Shown here piece by piece: positions 33,006 through 41,324 of a DNA stretch of 64,000 bases (positions within the stretch are counted from its first letter, which is position 1; each line of letters opens with the position of its first letter). The notes under the pieces are model-generated. The model was not told the DNA's origin. It ran no database searches and worked only from the letters and a program-made list of their open reading frames with translations. The stretch comes from VBAS01 sp035318985 (GTDB lineage: Bacteria; Bacteroidota; Bacteroidia; Chitinophagales; Chitinophagaceae): contig DATHDP010000112.1 of assembly GCA_035318985.1 (NCBI GenBank), positions 1-64,000 on the forward strand. The letters run 5' to 3'. A program made the position numbers and the translations under genes.

Positions 33006-34337
33006 ATGTTCAATTCTTTATCTGATCATCTCGAATCCGCCTTTAAGAACATTAAAGGTCAGGCAAGAGTTACCGAGCTGAATGTTGCAGCCACACTGAA
33101 AGACATTCGCCGTGCATTGGTTGATGCTGATGTTAACTATAAAATAGCCAAAGACTTTACTGACCGGGTAAAAGAAAAAGCCATTGGTGAAAAAGTGATC
33201 AATGCTATCAGCCCGGGACAATTAATGGTGAAAATTGTGAAAGATGAATTGACTGAGCTGATGGGTGGCGAAGAAGCGGTTTTTAACGCAAAAGGAAATC
33301 CTGCTGTTATCTTAATTGCAGGATTACAAGGTTCCGGTAAAACAACTTTCAGTGGCAAGCTGGCAAATTTTCTTAAAACAAAGAAAGGCCTCTCTCCTAT
33401 GCTAGTGGCGGCCGATATTTATCGTCCGGCTGCTATGGAACAATTAAGAGTATTGGGCGAACAGATAGGCATTGATGTTCATATTGAATTAGAAAGTAAA
33501 GATGCTGTTGCTATTGCACAAAATGCCATCAAAGAAGCAAGAAGTAAAAATAAAAATGTTGTCATAATAGATACTGCCGGTCGCTTAGCAATTGATGAAG
33601 CGATGATGACCGAAGTATCAAACATTAAGAATGCTGTTAATCCGCAGGAGATATTGTTTGTTGTTGATAGTATGACTGGTCAGGATGCCGTGAATACTGC
33701 AAAAGCATTTAACGATCGTCTTAATTTCTCGGGAGTAGTTCTTACAAAGCTTGATGGTGATACAAGAGGTGGTGCGGCGCTTTCTATTAAATACACAGTC
33801 AACAAACCCATTAAATTCACCAGTGCGGGTGAAAAGATGGACACACTCGATGTATTCTATCCTGAAAGGATGGCTCAGCGTATTTTGGGGATGGGTGATA
33901 TCACAACCCTTGTTGAAAAAGCACAGGAACAGTTCGACGAAGAACAAGCAAAAAAATTAGAACGTAAGATCCGCAAGAATAAGTTTGACTTTGCCGATTT
34001 CAAACAACAACTTGAGCAGATAAAGAAGATGGGAAACATGAAGGACTTGCTTGGCATGATCCCGGGTGTTGGAAAACAAATAAAAGACCTTGATATAAAT
34101 GAAGACTCTTTCAAAGCAATTGAAGCGATGATAAATTCAATGACAAAGGCTGAAAGAGAAGATCCGGATCTGATCGATATGAGCCGTAAAAAAAGAATCG
34201 CAAAAGGCGCCGGCAAAGACATTTCAGAAGTAAATGCTTTTATGAAGCAGTTTGAACAAATGCGGGATATGATGAAGGGAATGAATAAAGCGGGGATGTT
34301 TGGTGGAGGAAAAATGATGCCGGGAATGAAAAGGTGA
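33006..34337 (+). CDS. ffh: Signal recognition particle protein Ffh/SRP54
   Basis: A 443-residue SRP GTPase: N domain (MFNSLSDHLESAFKNIKG), G domain with GLQGSGKTTFSGKLA, DIYRPAAMEQL, DTAGRLAID and TKLDGD. The methionine-rich M domain (MGNMKDLLGMIPG...FGGGKMMPGMKR) binds SRP RNA and signal peptides. It targets nascent membrane and secreted proteins to FtsY/SecYEG. I place the start at ATG 33006, because the longer frame from 32976 begins inside the rpoD terminator hairpin. Confidence 0.97.
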   Translation: MFNSLSDHLESAFKNIKGQARVTELNVAATLKDIRRALVDADVNYKIAKDFTDRVKEKAIGEKVINAISPGQLMVKIVKDELTELMGGEEAVFNAKGNPAVILIAGLQGSGKTTFSGKLANFLKTKKGLSPMLVAADIYRPAAMEQLRVLGEQIGIDVHIELESKDAVAIAQNAIKEARSKNKNVVIIDTAGRLAIDEAMMTEVSNIKNAVNPQEILFVVDSMTGQDAVNTAKAFNDRLNFSGVVLTKLDGDTRGGAALSIKYTVNKPIKFTSAGEKMDTLDVFYPERMAQRILGMGDITTLVEKAQEQFDEEQAKKLERKIRKNKFDFADFKQQLEQIKKMGNMKDLLGMIPGVGKQIKDLDINEDSFKAIEAMINSMTKAEREDPDLIDMSRKKRIAKGAGKDISEVNAFMKQFEQMRDMMKGMNKAGMFGGGKMMPGMKR

Positions 34338-34456
34338 AATCTCATCCAACCCTTCTTCTCGGGCCAAATGAATAGAATTATTATAGCTGAACGGAGCGTC
34401 GCAATGGAAGTTAAATCAGGGAACTTTTGCCGGTCAACAAATAAAAATCCTTCAAA

Positions 34457-34487
34457 TTGGCATTTTCCACTTTCGGGCTTATCTTCG
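34457..34487 (+). promoter_or_regulatory. Predicted promoter of rpsP
   Basis: TTG (34457-34459), 20 bases, TATCTTCG (34480-34487), a variant of TAnnTTTG with the same spacing as the sulfite reductase promoter. It lies 63 bases before the rpsP start. Confidence 0.6.
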
Positions 34488-34549
34488 CCGTCCCGGTGTC
34501 TACCGGTGTTTGAAACAATATTGTTAACGACATTAAATTTCTATTTAAG

Positions 34550-35011
34550 ATGTCAGTAAAAATCCGACTCCAACGTCACGGCTCTAAAAAGAGACCCTTC
34601 TATTTCATCGTAGTTGCAGATGCACGAGCTCCCCGCGATGGTAAATTCATTCAAAAACTTGGTACTTACAATCCGCTGACTATGCCAGCTACCATTCAAT
34701 TGGACAGGCAAAGAGCATTGGATTGGCTGAACAAAGGTGCTCAACCCACCGATACTGTTCGCCGTATCCTGAGTTTTAAAGGTGTATTATACCTGAAACA
34801 TTTGTTGCGTGGAGTGACGCTTAATCTTTTTGACGAAGCCACAGCAATGGACAAATTCCAGAAATGGTTCAGTGAACACGAAGCGCAAATCAAAAAACGC
34901 CAGGAAGACGCAATGAGAAATCGTCGCGGTGGCCGTAGGCCTTATCAAGCAGGACGTCGCCCTGAAGGTCGTCCTGAAAGAAGAGCTGAAAGCAGCGGTG
35001 GCGAACAATAA
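34550..35011 (+). CDS. rpsP: 30S ribosomal protein S16
   Basis: Residues 1-85 match S16: MSVKIRLQRHGSKKRPFYF, VVADARAPRDGKFIQKLGTYNP, then DRQRALDWLNKGAQPTDTVRRIL. The protein is 153 residues, about twice the E. coli length. The C-terminal part (from ~100) is basic and low-complexity (RRGGRRPYQAGRRPEGRPERR), a tail common in Bacteroidota S16. It is followed by a terminator at 35039-35067, so it is probably not cotranscribed with rimM. Confidence 0.96.
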   Translation: MSVKIRLQRHGSKKRPFYFIVVADARAPRDGKFIQKLGTYNPLTMPATIQLDRQRALDWLNKGAQPTDTVRRILSFKGVLYLKHLLRGVTLNLFDEATAMDKFQKWFSEHEAQIKKRQEDAMRNRRGGRRPYQAGRRPEGRPERRAESSGGEQ

Positions 35012-35038
35012 GCACCATCCGATTTTCTGAACTAACTG

Positions 35039-35067
35039 AATCCTCTGAGTTATCGGGGGATTTTTTT
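35039..35067 (+). terminator. rpsP terminator
   Basis: AATCCTC (35039-35045) pairs with GGGGATT (35056-35062, one G-T pair), followed by a run of T to 35067. The dispersed repeat copy 3 begins at the next base. Confidence 0.65.
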
Positions 35068-35143
35068 ATGCTCCCAACTTTAGCATTACTCTTCAGCTTT
35101 AGTTGCGTCGCACTCTTGTACATTCTGTTCGCTATTCAACTTT
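35068..35143 (+). repeat. Dispersed ~75-bp repeat, copy 3
   Basis: ATG at 35068 is followed after 35 bases by TTGCGTCGCACTCTTGTAC (35103-35121). Same order and spacing as copy 2 at 18454. It creates a short open frame (MLPTLALLFSFSC...) that looks like a signal peptide but is a repeat artefact. It points towards rimM. Confidence 0.8.
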
Positions 35144-35145
35144 TT

Positions 35146-35235
35146 TTCACGCAAAGACGCCAAGATAATAAGAACGCAAAGTCCAGAATCAAACTCTCTT
35201 TGCGCCTTTGCGATTCCTTTGCGTCTTGGCGTGAA
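35146..35235. repeat. Inverted repeat of the ACGCAAAGACGCCAAG family
   Basis: Left arm ttcacgcaaagacgccaaga (from 35147) and right arm ctttgcgtcttggcgtgaa (ending 35235) are near-perfect inverted copies. Inner units acgcaaag and ctttgcgcctttgcg are also inverted. The element of about 90 bases lies between rpsP and rimM, directly after dispersed repeat copy 3. It carries no gene. Confidence 0.8.
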
Positions 35236-35285
35236 GCCTTTGTATTTCTCAGTTAACTCTACCGTAAATTCGCCTCAATTCTTAT

Positions 35286-35798
35286 ATGCAATACTTTAAA
35301 GCAGGAAAACTGGTAGCTGTTCACGGTCTCAAAGGTGACCTCATTCTGAAACATGAACTCGGAAAGAAATCATCATTAAAAGATGTAAAAGCAATTTTTA
35401 TTGAAGACAAAAAAGATTCATTCTTTCCCTGGTTCATTGAAACGGCAAAAGCAAGATCAGCAGATGAAGTTTTATTAAAATTGGAAACAATAGATACGAG
35501 AGAAGCGGCAGCAAAACTTTCACAAAAAGAAATATGGTTGACGGAAGAAGATTTTAAAAAACTTTCTGCAAAATCAGCACCGGCTAATTTACTTGGCTAT
35601 ACTATTATAAATTTTAAAGATAGATTAAGCGAAGTGCTTGAAGTGATCGAACAACCACATCAAATGCTTTGCCGGATTGAAATAAATAAAAAAGAAGTCC
35701 TCATCCCAATCAATGAAAGTTTTTTAAAAAAGATCGATCATAAAAAGAAGGAAGTGATCGTAGAGTTGCCGGATGGGTTGCTTGATATTTATTTATAA
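35286..35798 (+). CDS. rimM: Ribosome maturation factor RimM
   Basis: A 170-residue, two-domain protein (RimM N-terminal beta-barrel, then PRC-barrel). The N-terminal GKLVAVHGLKGDLILKHEL is the family signature, and the PRC part is LLGYTIINFKDRLSEVLEV and MLCRIEINKKEVLIPINESF. It assists 30S subunit maturation near S19. rpsP is upstream as in many bacteria, but a terminator and repeats lie between; trmD, its frequent partner, is 5.5 kb away (41325). The stop overlaps the convergent gene by 6 bases. Confidence 0.93.
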   Translation: MQYFKAGKLVAVHGLKGDLILKHELGKKSSLKDVKAIFIEDKKDSFFPWFIETAKARSADEVLLKLETIDTREAAAKLSQKEIWLTEEDFKKLSAKSAPANLLGYTIINFKDRLSEVLEVIEQPHQMLCRIEINKKEVLIPINESFLKKIDHKKKEVIVELPDGLLDIYL

Positions 35799-36455
35799 AA
35801 CCTTCTCCAATTTCACCAACATTGATTTTGTAGTTGTTCCCGTTTTTTCTATATACTTAAAGCCCAGAACTGCTCCCTTTACATTATTTGTTCTAATGCC
35901 CGGATTGACATACGCTGGCAGTTCTTCCGTCACCCACATATAGAAGGTAGAATCTATATTGATGAATTCATCACATTGATAACCCAGGATTAAAATTTTT
36001 TTGCCGGTGCCTCTATAATCTCTTTTGCGACGATCCCAAGGTTTTTCGGAAAATCCACTTAAGGTCGGCGCTTCATTGAATATTTCGTCATTCTTGTAGA
36101 GAATACTGTCAAAGTTCTTGTACAACATACTATCAATAGGTTGTAATGTAAAGTTTCCAACTGTTTGTATTATATGGTTTCCCCTTATAGAACGTTTCTC
36201 CAAACTTATAATTGTCTGATCTTCTGCAGCCCTGACAACCCGCAGTTGATATCTGTAAGCAGGTCTTGCTTTCTGTTGTTCAAGAAATTGTTTTATTTGT
36301 TTTGAAGAAAGATTATTCTTCGACGCGATATCTCTAACTAATGATTCCGGAATAATTGATATAGTAGTATCAAAAAATTCACACCTGTATTTTTGTTGAG
36401 CACTGGAATCAATAATAAGAAATACAAACAATAGGAATAAGATAAGTTTTCTCAT
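35793..36455 (-). CDS. Secreted hypothetical protein (GLPGLI/DUF4412-like)
   Basis: A 220-residue protein with a signal peptide (MRKLILFLLFVFLIIDSSAQ). I chose ATG 36455, because the next upstream ATG (36473) falls in the terminator of the preceding gene. The C-terminal half (ILGYQCDEFINIDST, MWVTEELPAYVNPG, VLGFKYIEKTG) resembles the secreted GLPGLI/DUF4412-type proteins of Bacteroidota, which are of unknown function. The assignment is tentative. Confidence 0.6.
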   Translation of the reverse strand: MRKLILFLLFVFLIIDSSAQQKYRCEFFDTTISIIPESLVRDIASKNNLSSKQIKQFLEQQKARPAYRYQLRVVRAAEDQTIISLEKRSIRGNHIIQTVGNFTLQPIDSMLYKNFDSILYKNDEIFNEAPTLSGFSEKPWDRRKRDYRGTGKKILILGYQCDEFINIDSTFYMWVTEELPAYVNPGIRTNNVKGAVLGFKYIEKTGTTTKSMLVKLEKVL

Positions 36456-36462
36456 AAAAACA

Positions 36463-36497
36463 CAAAAAGGCAATCCTTCAATCAGAATTGCCTTGTC
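36463..36497 (-). terminator. Terminator of the 158-aa hypothetical gene
   Basis: On the minus strand AAGGCAAT (36495-36488) pairs with ATTGCCTT (36475-36468), followed by TTTGTGTT. It lies 17 bases after the stop at 36514 and upstream of the next minus-strand gene. Confidence 0.65.
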
Positions 36498-36513
36498 TTA
36501 AAGTTAAGAAATA

Positions 36514-36990
36514 CTATTTAAAATCAGAACGTATAAAATCTGCCATTAATTTCATCCGGTAATAAAGATTGCTCATCATTAATGAAATATTGTTCTTGAC
36601 ATTTTCTACTGTTCCCTTATTCATCTTTTTAATATTCTTTAGCTCTTCTATCTTTTCATCTATTTTATCCATTAGCTTTTCTGCTTCCCATCCCTGATAA
36701 CGTCGATTACGTTCATCATATATATGATAAGGCTCGATCCGGCCGGGTTTCAACTTCCTGAACTTAAAATTATTTTTTATTCCATCCTTAATAGCATCGT
36801 TTGAAAGCAGGTCAATAATAACATCCGCCGACACTTCATTTTTAAACCCATTGCTGAAAATATTCAGGTTGTTCCGCAGTTCACGGATCAATTGTTTTTT
36901 CATTATATCGCTGGTCTTGCTTTCCTGTGTCAGGAAATTCAGCAAGTCTTTCAGCGGACCAATCCCGGTTTTGAGCCATTCCCATTCCAT
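36514..36990 (-). CDS. Hypothetical helical protein (158 aa)
   Basis: I do not recognise the family. The 158-residue, soluble, mostly helical and charged protein has MEWEWLKTGIGPLKDLLNFL at the start, RELRNNLNIFSNGF, the GRIEPYHIYDERNRRYQGWE segment, and a coiled-coil-like KLMDKIDEKIEELKNIKK. No signal peptide or membrane segment is seen. It is divergent from dinB across a 122-base gap filled by an inverted repeat. Confidence 0.7.
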   Translation of the reverse strand: MEWEWLKTGIGPLKDLLNFLTQESKTSDIMKKQLIRELRNNLNIFSNGFKNEVSADVIIDLLSNDAIKDGIKNNFKFRKLKPGRIEPYHIYDERNRRYQGWEAEKLMDKIDEKIEELKNIKKMNKGTVENVKNNISLMMSNLYYRMKLMADFIRSDFK

Positions 36991-37005
36991 TATTCAAATA
37001 TAGCT

Positions 37006-37105
37006 TTGAAGTCCGAAAGACCGAAAGTCGGAAAAGTCAGAAAGACAGACTCAATTAAAAGTAACATTCTTTCGGACTTCCGGTCTTACCGACTTCCGGA
37101 CTTTA
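37006..37105. repeat. Inverted repeat of GTCCGAAAG/GTCGGAAAG units
   Basis: Left arm aagtccgaaagaccgaaag (from 37009) with tandem units, then an AT-rich spacer, and right arm ttcggacttccggtcttacc (37071-37090) and cttccggactttaag. It fills the divergent gap between the hypothetical gene and dinB. Related to the run at 24884-24917. Confidence 0.75.
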
Positions 37106-37112
37106 AGTAATT

Positions 37113-38345
37113 TTGAATTTCGTGGAAGAATCCAAAAAACATATTGCCCATTTCGATCTTGACTCATTTTTTGTTTCTGTAGAGATCCTGAACAACCCTT
37201 CATTAAAAGGCAAGCCTGTTTTAGTAGGCGGCTATGAACGAGGGGTTGTTGCTGCCTGCAGCTATGAAGCAAGAAAATTTGGTATTCATTCTGCCATGCC
37301 GATGAAAAAAGCAATACAGCTTTGCCCGCATGCCATCATTACTTCTTCCAGCCGCGATCAGTACAGTAAGTTTTCAAGGTGGGTAACAGATATTATTGCT
37401 TCAAAAGTCCCGCTGTTTGAAAAAGCAAGCATTGATGAATTCTATATTGACCTCAGCGGAATGGATAAATTTTTTGGTGTAAGTAAGTATGCCCAGGAAT
37501 TAAGGCAGCATATTATTAGCGAAACCGGTTTGCCGATCTCAGGTGGATTATCATCTGCACGGTTTATCAGCAAGATGGCAACCAACGAAGCAAAACCAAA
37601 TGGTTTTTTAGAGATCCCTCATGGAAAAGAAAAAGATTTTCTATGGCCATTACCAGTTGAAAAAATTAATGGCGTTGGAAAAGAAACAGAGAGCAAATTA
37701 AAAGCACTTGGCTTTTATAAAATTGAAGATCTTGCTAAATCGACACCAGAGTATTTAGAAAAACATTTAGGCAAATGGGGTGAAAGTCTTTGGCGTAAAT
37801 CCCAAGGCATTGGAAGCGCTGAAATAGTGACTGACTGGCAACAAAAAAGCATGAGTCATGAAAACACGTTTGACAAAGATTACACTGATGTAGAGTTTTT
37901 GCATAAAGAGCTCGTAAGACTTACTGAAAAAACATGTTATGGATTAAGAGAGGATGAAAAACTGACTGGATGTGTCACCGTGAAGATCCGGTATAAAGAT
38001 TTTGAAACCACAACCCGCCAGGAAGTAATTGATTACACCGCACTCGATGATGAACTGATGGCCAAAGCAAAAGACATTTTCAATAAGTCATACCAGGCTG
38101 GCCGGCCGGTAAGATTGATCGGTGTTCGTTTCAGCCAACTCATTCCCTTTACAATGCAAATGAGTTTATTTGATAATAAAGTAGAAAAGCTTCAACTCTA
38201 TAAAGCAGTCGATGATATTAAAGACAGGTTCGGCAGCAAGATGGTTACAAAAGCTGTTAATTCAGGATCAAAAGAAGATCCGAATCTTAATTTTACGAAG
38301 CATAATAAAAAGAAACAGCCCGACGATAAAGGCAAATTGCTTTAA
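37113..38345 (+). CDS. dinB: DNA polymerase IV (Y-family)
   Basis: This 410-residue translesion polymerase has HFDLDSFFVSVE (catalytic Asp/Asp), VLVGGYERGVVAACSYEARKFG, SIDEFYIDLSG (catalytic Asp-Glu), PISGGLSSARFISKMATNEAKP and the little-finger domain. Near the end QMSLFDNK resembles the beta-clamp-binding QxxLF motif. No ATG precedes the conserved start; TTG 37113 or GTG 37122 must be used. It copies past damaged bases. The immediate upstream region is an inverted repeat; no LexA-like site was recognised. Confidence 0.93.
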   Translation: MNFVEESKKHIAHFDLDSFFVSVEILNNPSLKGKPVLVGGYERGVVAACSYEARKFGIHSAMPMKKAIQLCPHAIITSSSRDQYSKFSRWVTDIIASKVPLFEKASIDEFYIDLSGMDKFFGVSKYAQELRQHIISETGLPISGGLSSARFISKMATNEAKPNGFLEIPHGKEKDFLWPLPVEKINGVGKETESKLKALGFYKIEDLAKSTPEYLEKHLGKWGESLWRKSQGIGSAEIVTDWQQKSMSHENTFDKDYTDVEFLHKELVRLTEKTCYGLREDEKLTGCVTVKIRYKDFETTTRQEVIDYTALDDELMAKAKDIFNKSYQAGRPVRLIGVRFSQLIPFTMQMSLFDNKVEKLQLYKAVDDIKDRFGSKMVTKAVNSGSKEDPNLNFTKHNKKKQPDDKGKLL

Positions 38346-38584
38346 GTATTATTTCCTCCTGTAGAATTTATTGCATCTCTTCCTCTTCTTATCTCTTTTT
38401 TAACAATCAAAAAATCTCGGTAAACTTTTTGCTATTGATTAAACCTTTGCTGACTGTTTTATTCAATAACCTGTTCCCACCACAATAATTGAATGAATTA
38501 ACCCTACGCTAAAGTTTTTACAGCAGAATTTTTCCAGGTTAATGGCCTGAATGTTGTTATTAATTCAATTTTAAAACCACAACC

Positions 38585-39343
38585 ATGAAAACACTCCGTG
38601 CTTTTTCAGCTCTGTGTTTATTTGTCTTTACTTTTTTAAATACAAACAGCCAATCATCACTTATTCCTAAGTATGAAATAGGCGTTCATGTTGGCACCTT
38701 TATTTACCAGGGTGACCTGACCCCAAATGATCTTGGCGCATTCAACACAATGAAGTTTGGTTTTGGTTTTTCCGCTACCAGGAATATAAACAGTCTTTAT
38801 GCAATTCGATTTCAATTGCTGCGTGGGTCATTAAGAGGTGATGATGCTACATACGAGGATCCTGCCTGGAGACAACAAAGGAATTTAAATTTCACAACTC
38901 CTGTTACTGAATTATCGCTCCAAGCTGTCAGAAACATCATAGGCCTTATACCAAATGAAGCAGGCATTATAAATTTTAGCCCTTATGTTTTTGGCGGCGT
39001 CAGTTATTCTTTTTTAAATATAAAAAGAGATTGGAGCCAATTCGATTACTCACATTTCGCCGGAGAACCTGCTGTCATTAATGGACTAAATGAAGATATT
39101 GCTCATTCAGTCCCAAAAGGAATTTTTTCTATCCCTATTGGCCTGGGAGTTCGATATGGTATTACTGAAAAACTTTCATTCTCTCTTGAAGGGACTTATC
39201 GAATTCTCAATACTGATTATTTGGATGGTTTTAGCCAGGCAACTAATCCTGATAAAAATGATCACTATCATACAATAATGGCCGGTTTGATCTATTCTTT
39301 TGGAAAGCGAAACAGGTTTGATTGCCCCATAATTAAAAATTGA
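38585..39343 (+). CDS. Outer-membrane beta-barrel protein (DUF6089-like)
   Basis: This 252-residue protein has a signal peptide ending about NTNSQ. KYEIGVHVGTFIYQGDL is the first strand, FGFGFSATRNINSLYAIRFQ the next, and NFSPYVFGGVSYSFLN and SIPIGLGVRYGITEKLSFSLEGTYR are further strands. It ends AGLIYSFGK. This is the DUF6089/PorT-like barrel pattern of Bacteroidota. Function unknown, likely structural or linked to surface assembly. Confidence 0.82.
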   Translation: MKTLRAFSALCLFVFTFLNTNSQSSLIPKYEIGVHVGTFIYQGDLTPNDLGAFNTMKFGFGFSATRNINSLYAIRFQLLRGSLRGDDATYEDPAWRQQRNLNFTTPVTELSLQAVRNIIGLIPNEAGIINFSPYVFGGVSYSFLNIKRDWSQFDYSHFAGEPAVINGLNEDIAHSVPKGIFSIPIGLGVRYGITEKLSFSLEGTYRILNTDYLDGFSQATNPDKNDHYHTIMAGLIYSFGKRNRFDCPIIKN

Positions 39344-39420
39344 TCTGGTTTTTTTGACACCTGAATAGTAAAGGCGGTTAATTTCTTCTTCTTTATCTTC
39401 GCCTACCTAAAAAATTGAAC

Positions 39421-40788
39421 ATGTCTCAAGCCTGGAAAGATTATCAGCAAAAAAATAAAGATCGTTTTTTAAGTGAGTTGTTAGAACTACTTCGCATTCC
39501 AAGTGTAAGTGCAAGAAGTGAGCATAAACCCGATATGCAGAAATGTGCAGAAGCAATAAAGCAACGTTTGCTCGAAGCTGGTGGCGATAAAGCGGAAATT
39601 TTTCAAACACCGGGTCATCCCATAGTTTATGGTGAAAAAATAATTGATCCAAAAAAACCTACAGTACTTGTTTATGGCCATTATGATGTCCAGCCAGTTG
39701 AGCCATTAGAACTTTGGCATAGCGGGCCATTTGACCCGGTAATTAAAGACGGGAAAATTTTTGCAAGAGGAAGCTGTGATGATAAAGGACAATTTTATAT
39801 GCATGTAAAAGCATTGGAAACAATGGTGAAAACAAATTCACTTGTTACCAATATAAAATTTTGCATTGAAGGGGAAGAAGAAGTTGGTTCATCTAATCTT
39901 GCTGATTTTGTAAAGAGTCATAAAGATCTTTTAAAAGCCGATGTGGTATTGATCAGTGATACGGCGATGCTAAGTCTTGAAAACCCATCAATAGATATTG
40001 GTGTACGTGGCTTAAGCTATATTGAGGTAGAAGTAACAGGACCAAACCGTGATCTGCATAGCGGTGTTTATGGCGGGGCCGTTGCAAATCCAATTACTAT
40101 TTTAGCGAAGATGATCGCTTCATTGCACGATGAAAACAATCATATCACCATTCCCGGTTTTTATGATGATGTGGTTGTTGCAACAACCGAAGAAAGAAAA
40201 AAAATGGCCGCGGCACCTTATGATGAAAAAGAATACAAAGACGATCTGGGGATAAAAGAACTGTGGGGTGAAAAGGGATTTACTACTAATGAAAGAACGG
40301 GCATACGTCCAACAATAGAATTAAATGGGATCTGGGGCGGTTATATTGGTGAAGGTTCTAAGACCGTTCTACCGTCGAAAGCCTTTGCAAAAATTTCTGC
40401 AAGACTTGTACCTAATCAGAATAGTGATAAAATGACCGATCTTTTGATAAATCATTTAAAGAAAATTGCGCCTGCTAATGTTGAGGTAAAAGCAGCACCT
40501 CATCATGGTGGCGAACCTTATATGACTCCTATTGACAGCAAAGCGTATAAAGCAGCGGCAGCGGCGATAAAAGATACATTTGGAAAGGATCCGATCCCTG
40601 TTCGTGGTGGCGGAAGCATTCCTATTTGCGCATTATTTGAAAAAGAACTGGGAATTAAAATTGTCTTTATGGGCTTTGGATTAGACAGTGACAATTTGCA
40701 TAGTCCGAATGAAAAATTTAATTTGGATAATTATTACAAAGGCATTGAAACAATCCCTTATTTCCATAAGCATTTTGCTGAGATGTAA
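39421..40788 (+). CDS. M20-family dipeptidase
   Basis: A 455-residue peptidase M20 (CNDP/PepV-like). Metal ligands are in VYGHYDVQP (His, Asp), ARGSCDDKGQF (Asp), EGEEEVGS (catalytic and ligand Glu), ISDTAML (Asp) and LHSPNEKF (His). A lid domain holds LVPNQN. It splits dipeptides in the cytoplasm. I start at ATG 39421; the longer frame begins at a TTG. TATCTTCG at 39394-39401 is a -7-like element but lacks a TTG at the right distance. A terminator follows the stop. Confidence 0.93.
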   Translation: MSQAWKDYQQKNKDRFLSELLELLRIPSVSARSEHKPDMQKCAEAIKQRLLEAGGDKAEIFQTPGHPIVYGEKIIDPKKPTVLVYGHYDVQPVEPLELWHSGPFDPVIKDGKIFARGSCDDKGQFYMHVKALETMVKTNSLVTNIKFCIEGEEEVGSSNLADFVKSHKDLLKADVVLISDTAMLSLENPSIDIGVRGLSYIEVEVTGPNRDLHSGVYGGAVANPITILAKMIASLHDENNHITIPGFYDDVVVATTEERKKMAAAPYDEKEYKDDLGIKELWGEKGFTTNERTGIRPTIELNGIWGGYIGEGSKTVLPSKAFAKISARLVPNQNSDKMTDLLINHLKKIAPANVEVKAAPHHGGEPYMTPIDSKAYKAAAAAIKDTFGKDPIPVRGGGSIPICALFEKELGIKIVFMGFGLDSDNLHSPNEKFNLDNYYKGIETIPYFHKHFAEM

Positions 40789-40811
40789 TGTTTGATCGAA
40801 ATTCATTTAAT

Positions 40812-40842
40812 AAAACCTCATCTTCATCAGTTGAGGTTTTTT
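40812..40842 (+). terminator. Terminator of the dipeptidase gene
   Basis: AAAACCTCA (40812-40820) pairs with TGAGGTTTT (40832-40840), 11-base loop, with a T-run to 40842. It lies 12 bases before the S4-protein start. Confidence 0.75.
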
Positions 40843-40853
40843 AATTTTGAAAA

Positions 40854-41240
40854 ATGGCTGAAAAAGAAAAACTCCGTCTCGATAAATATTTATGGGCAAT
40901 TCGTCTTTTTAAAACCCGTACACAAGCAACAACAGCATGCGATTCAGGTAAAGTGAAATTCAATGGTGTTCAAACAAAAGCATCTAAACATGTAAATGTT
41001 GGTGAGGAGTATGAAGTAAAAACTGAAGCAAAACGATGGCGCATTCGTGTCAGCGGGTTATTATACAAACGTGTCGCTTTTTCTGAAGCTATAAATTATT
41101 ATGTTGACATTACTCCTGCTGAAGAAATCGAAAGATTAAAATTCCAGGCTGCCAGTTTTCATACAGGAAAAAGACAGAGTAAAATTGGCCGGCCAACAAA
41201 AAAACAAAGACGTGACATTGATGAATTCCTGGGTGAATAA
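40854..41240 (+). CDS. S4-domain RNA-binding protein (Hsp15-like)
   Basis: A 128-residue protein with an S4 fold in residues 6-65: LRLDKYLWAIRLFKTRTQATTACDSGKVKFNGV. The tail is basic (RQSKIGRPTKKQRRDIDEF). It matches the HslR/Hsp15-like family, which binds the peptidyl-tRNA-blocked 50S subunit in ribosome rescue. The gene is 84 bases upstream of trmD and could be cotranscribed. Confidence 0.88.
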   Translation: MAEKEKLRLDKYLWAIRLFKTRTQATTACDSGKVKFNGVQTKASKHVNVGEEYEVKTEAKRWRIRVSGLLYKRVAFSEAINYYVDITPAEEIERLKFQAASFHTGKRQSKIGRPTKKQRRDIDEFLGE

Positions 41241-41324
41241 CTTTTCCTGATAAAATTCATTGAGTAATGGCGGAGTTTATTTTTTTGAAACTTACCTCCT
41301 TATTGATTTTGTAACTTTACAAAT

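Noticed and set aside
35068..35256. A 62-residue ORF with a signal-like start
   Set aside because: It is made of dispersed repeat copy 3 and the ACGCAAAG inverted repeat; the same DNA at 18454 has a stop right after the ATG.
37006..37105. CRISPR-like array
   Set aside because: The repeated unit is about 9 bases, imperfect and inverted across the middle, with no regular spacers and no cas genes.
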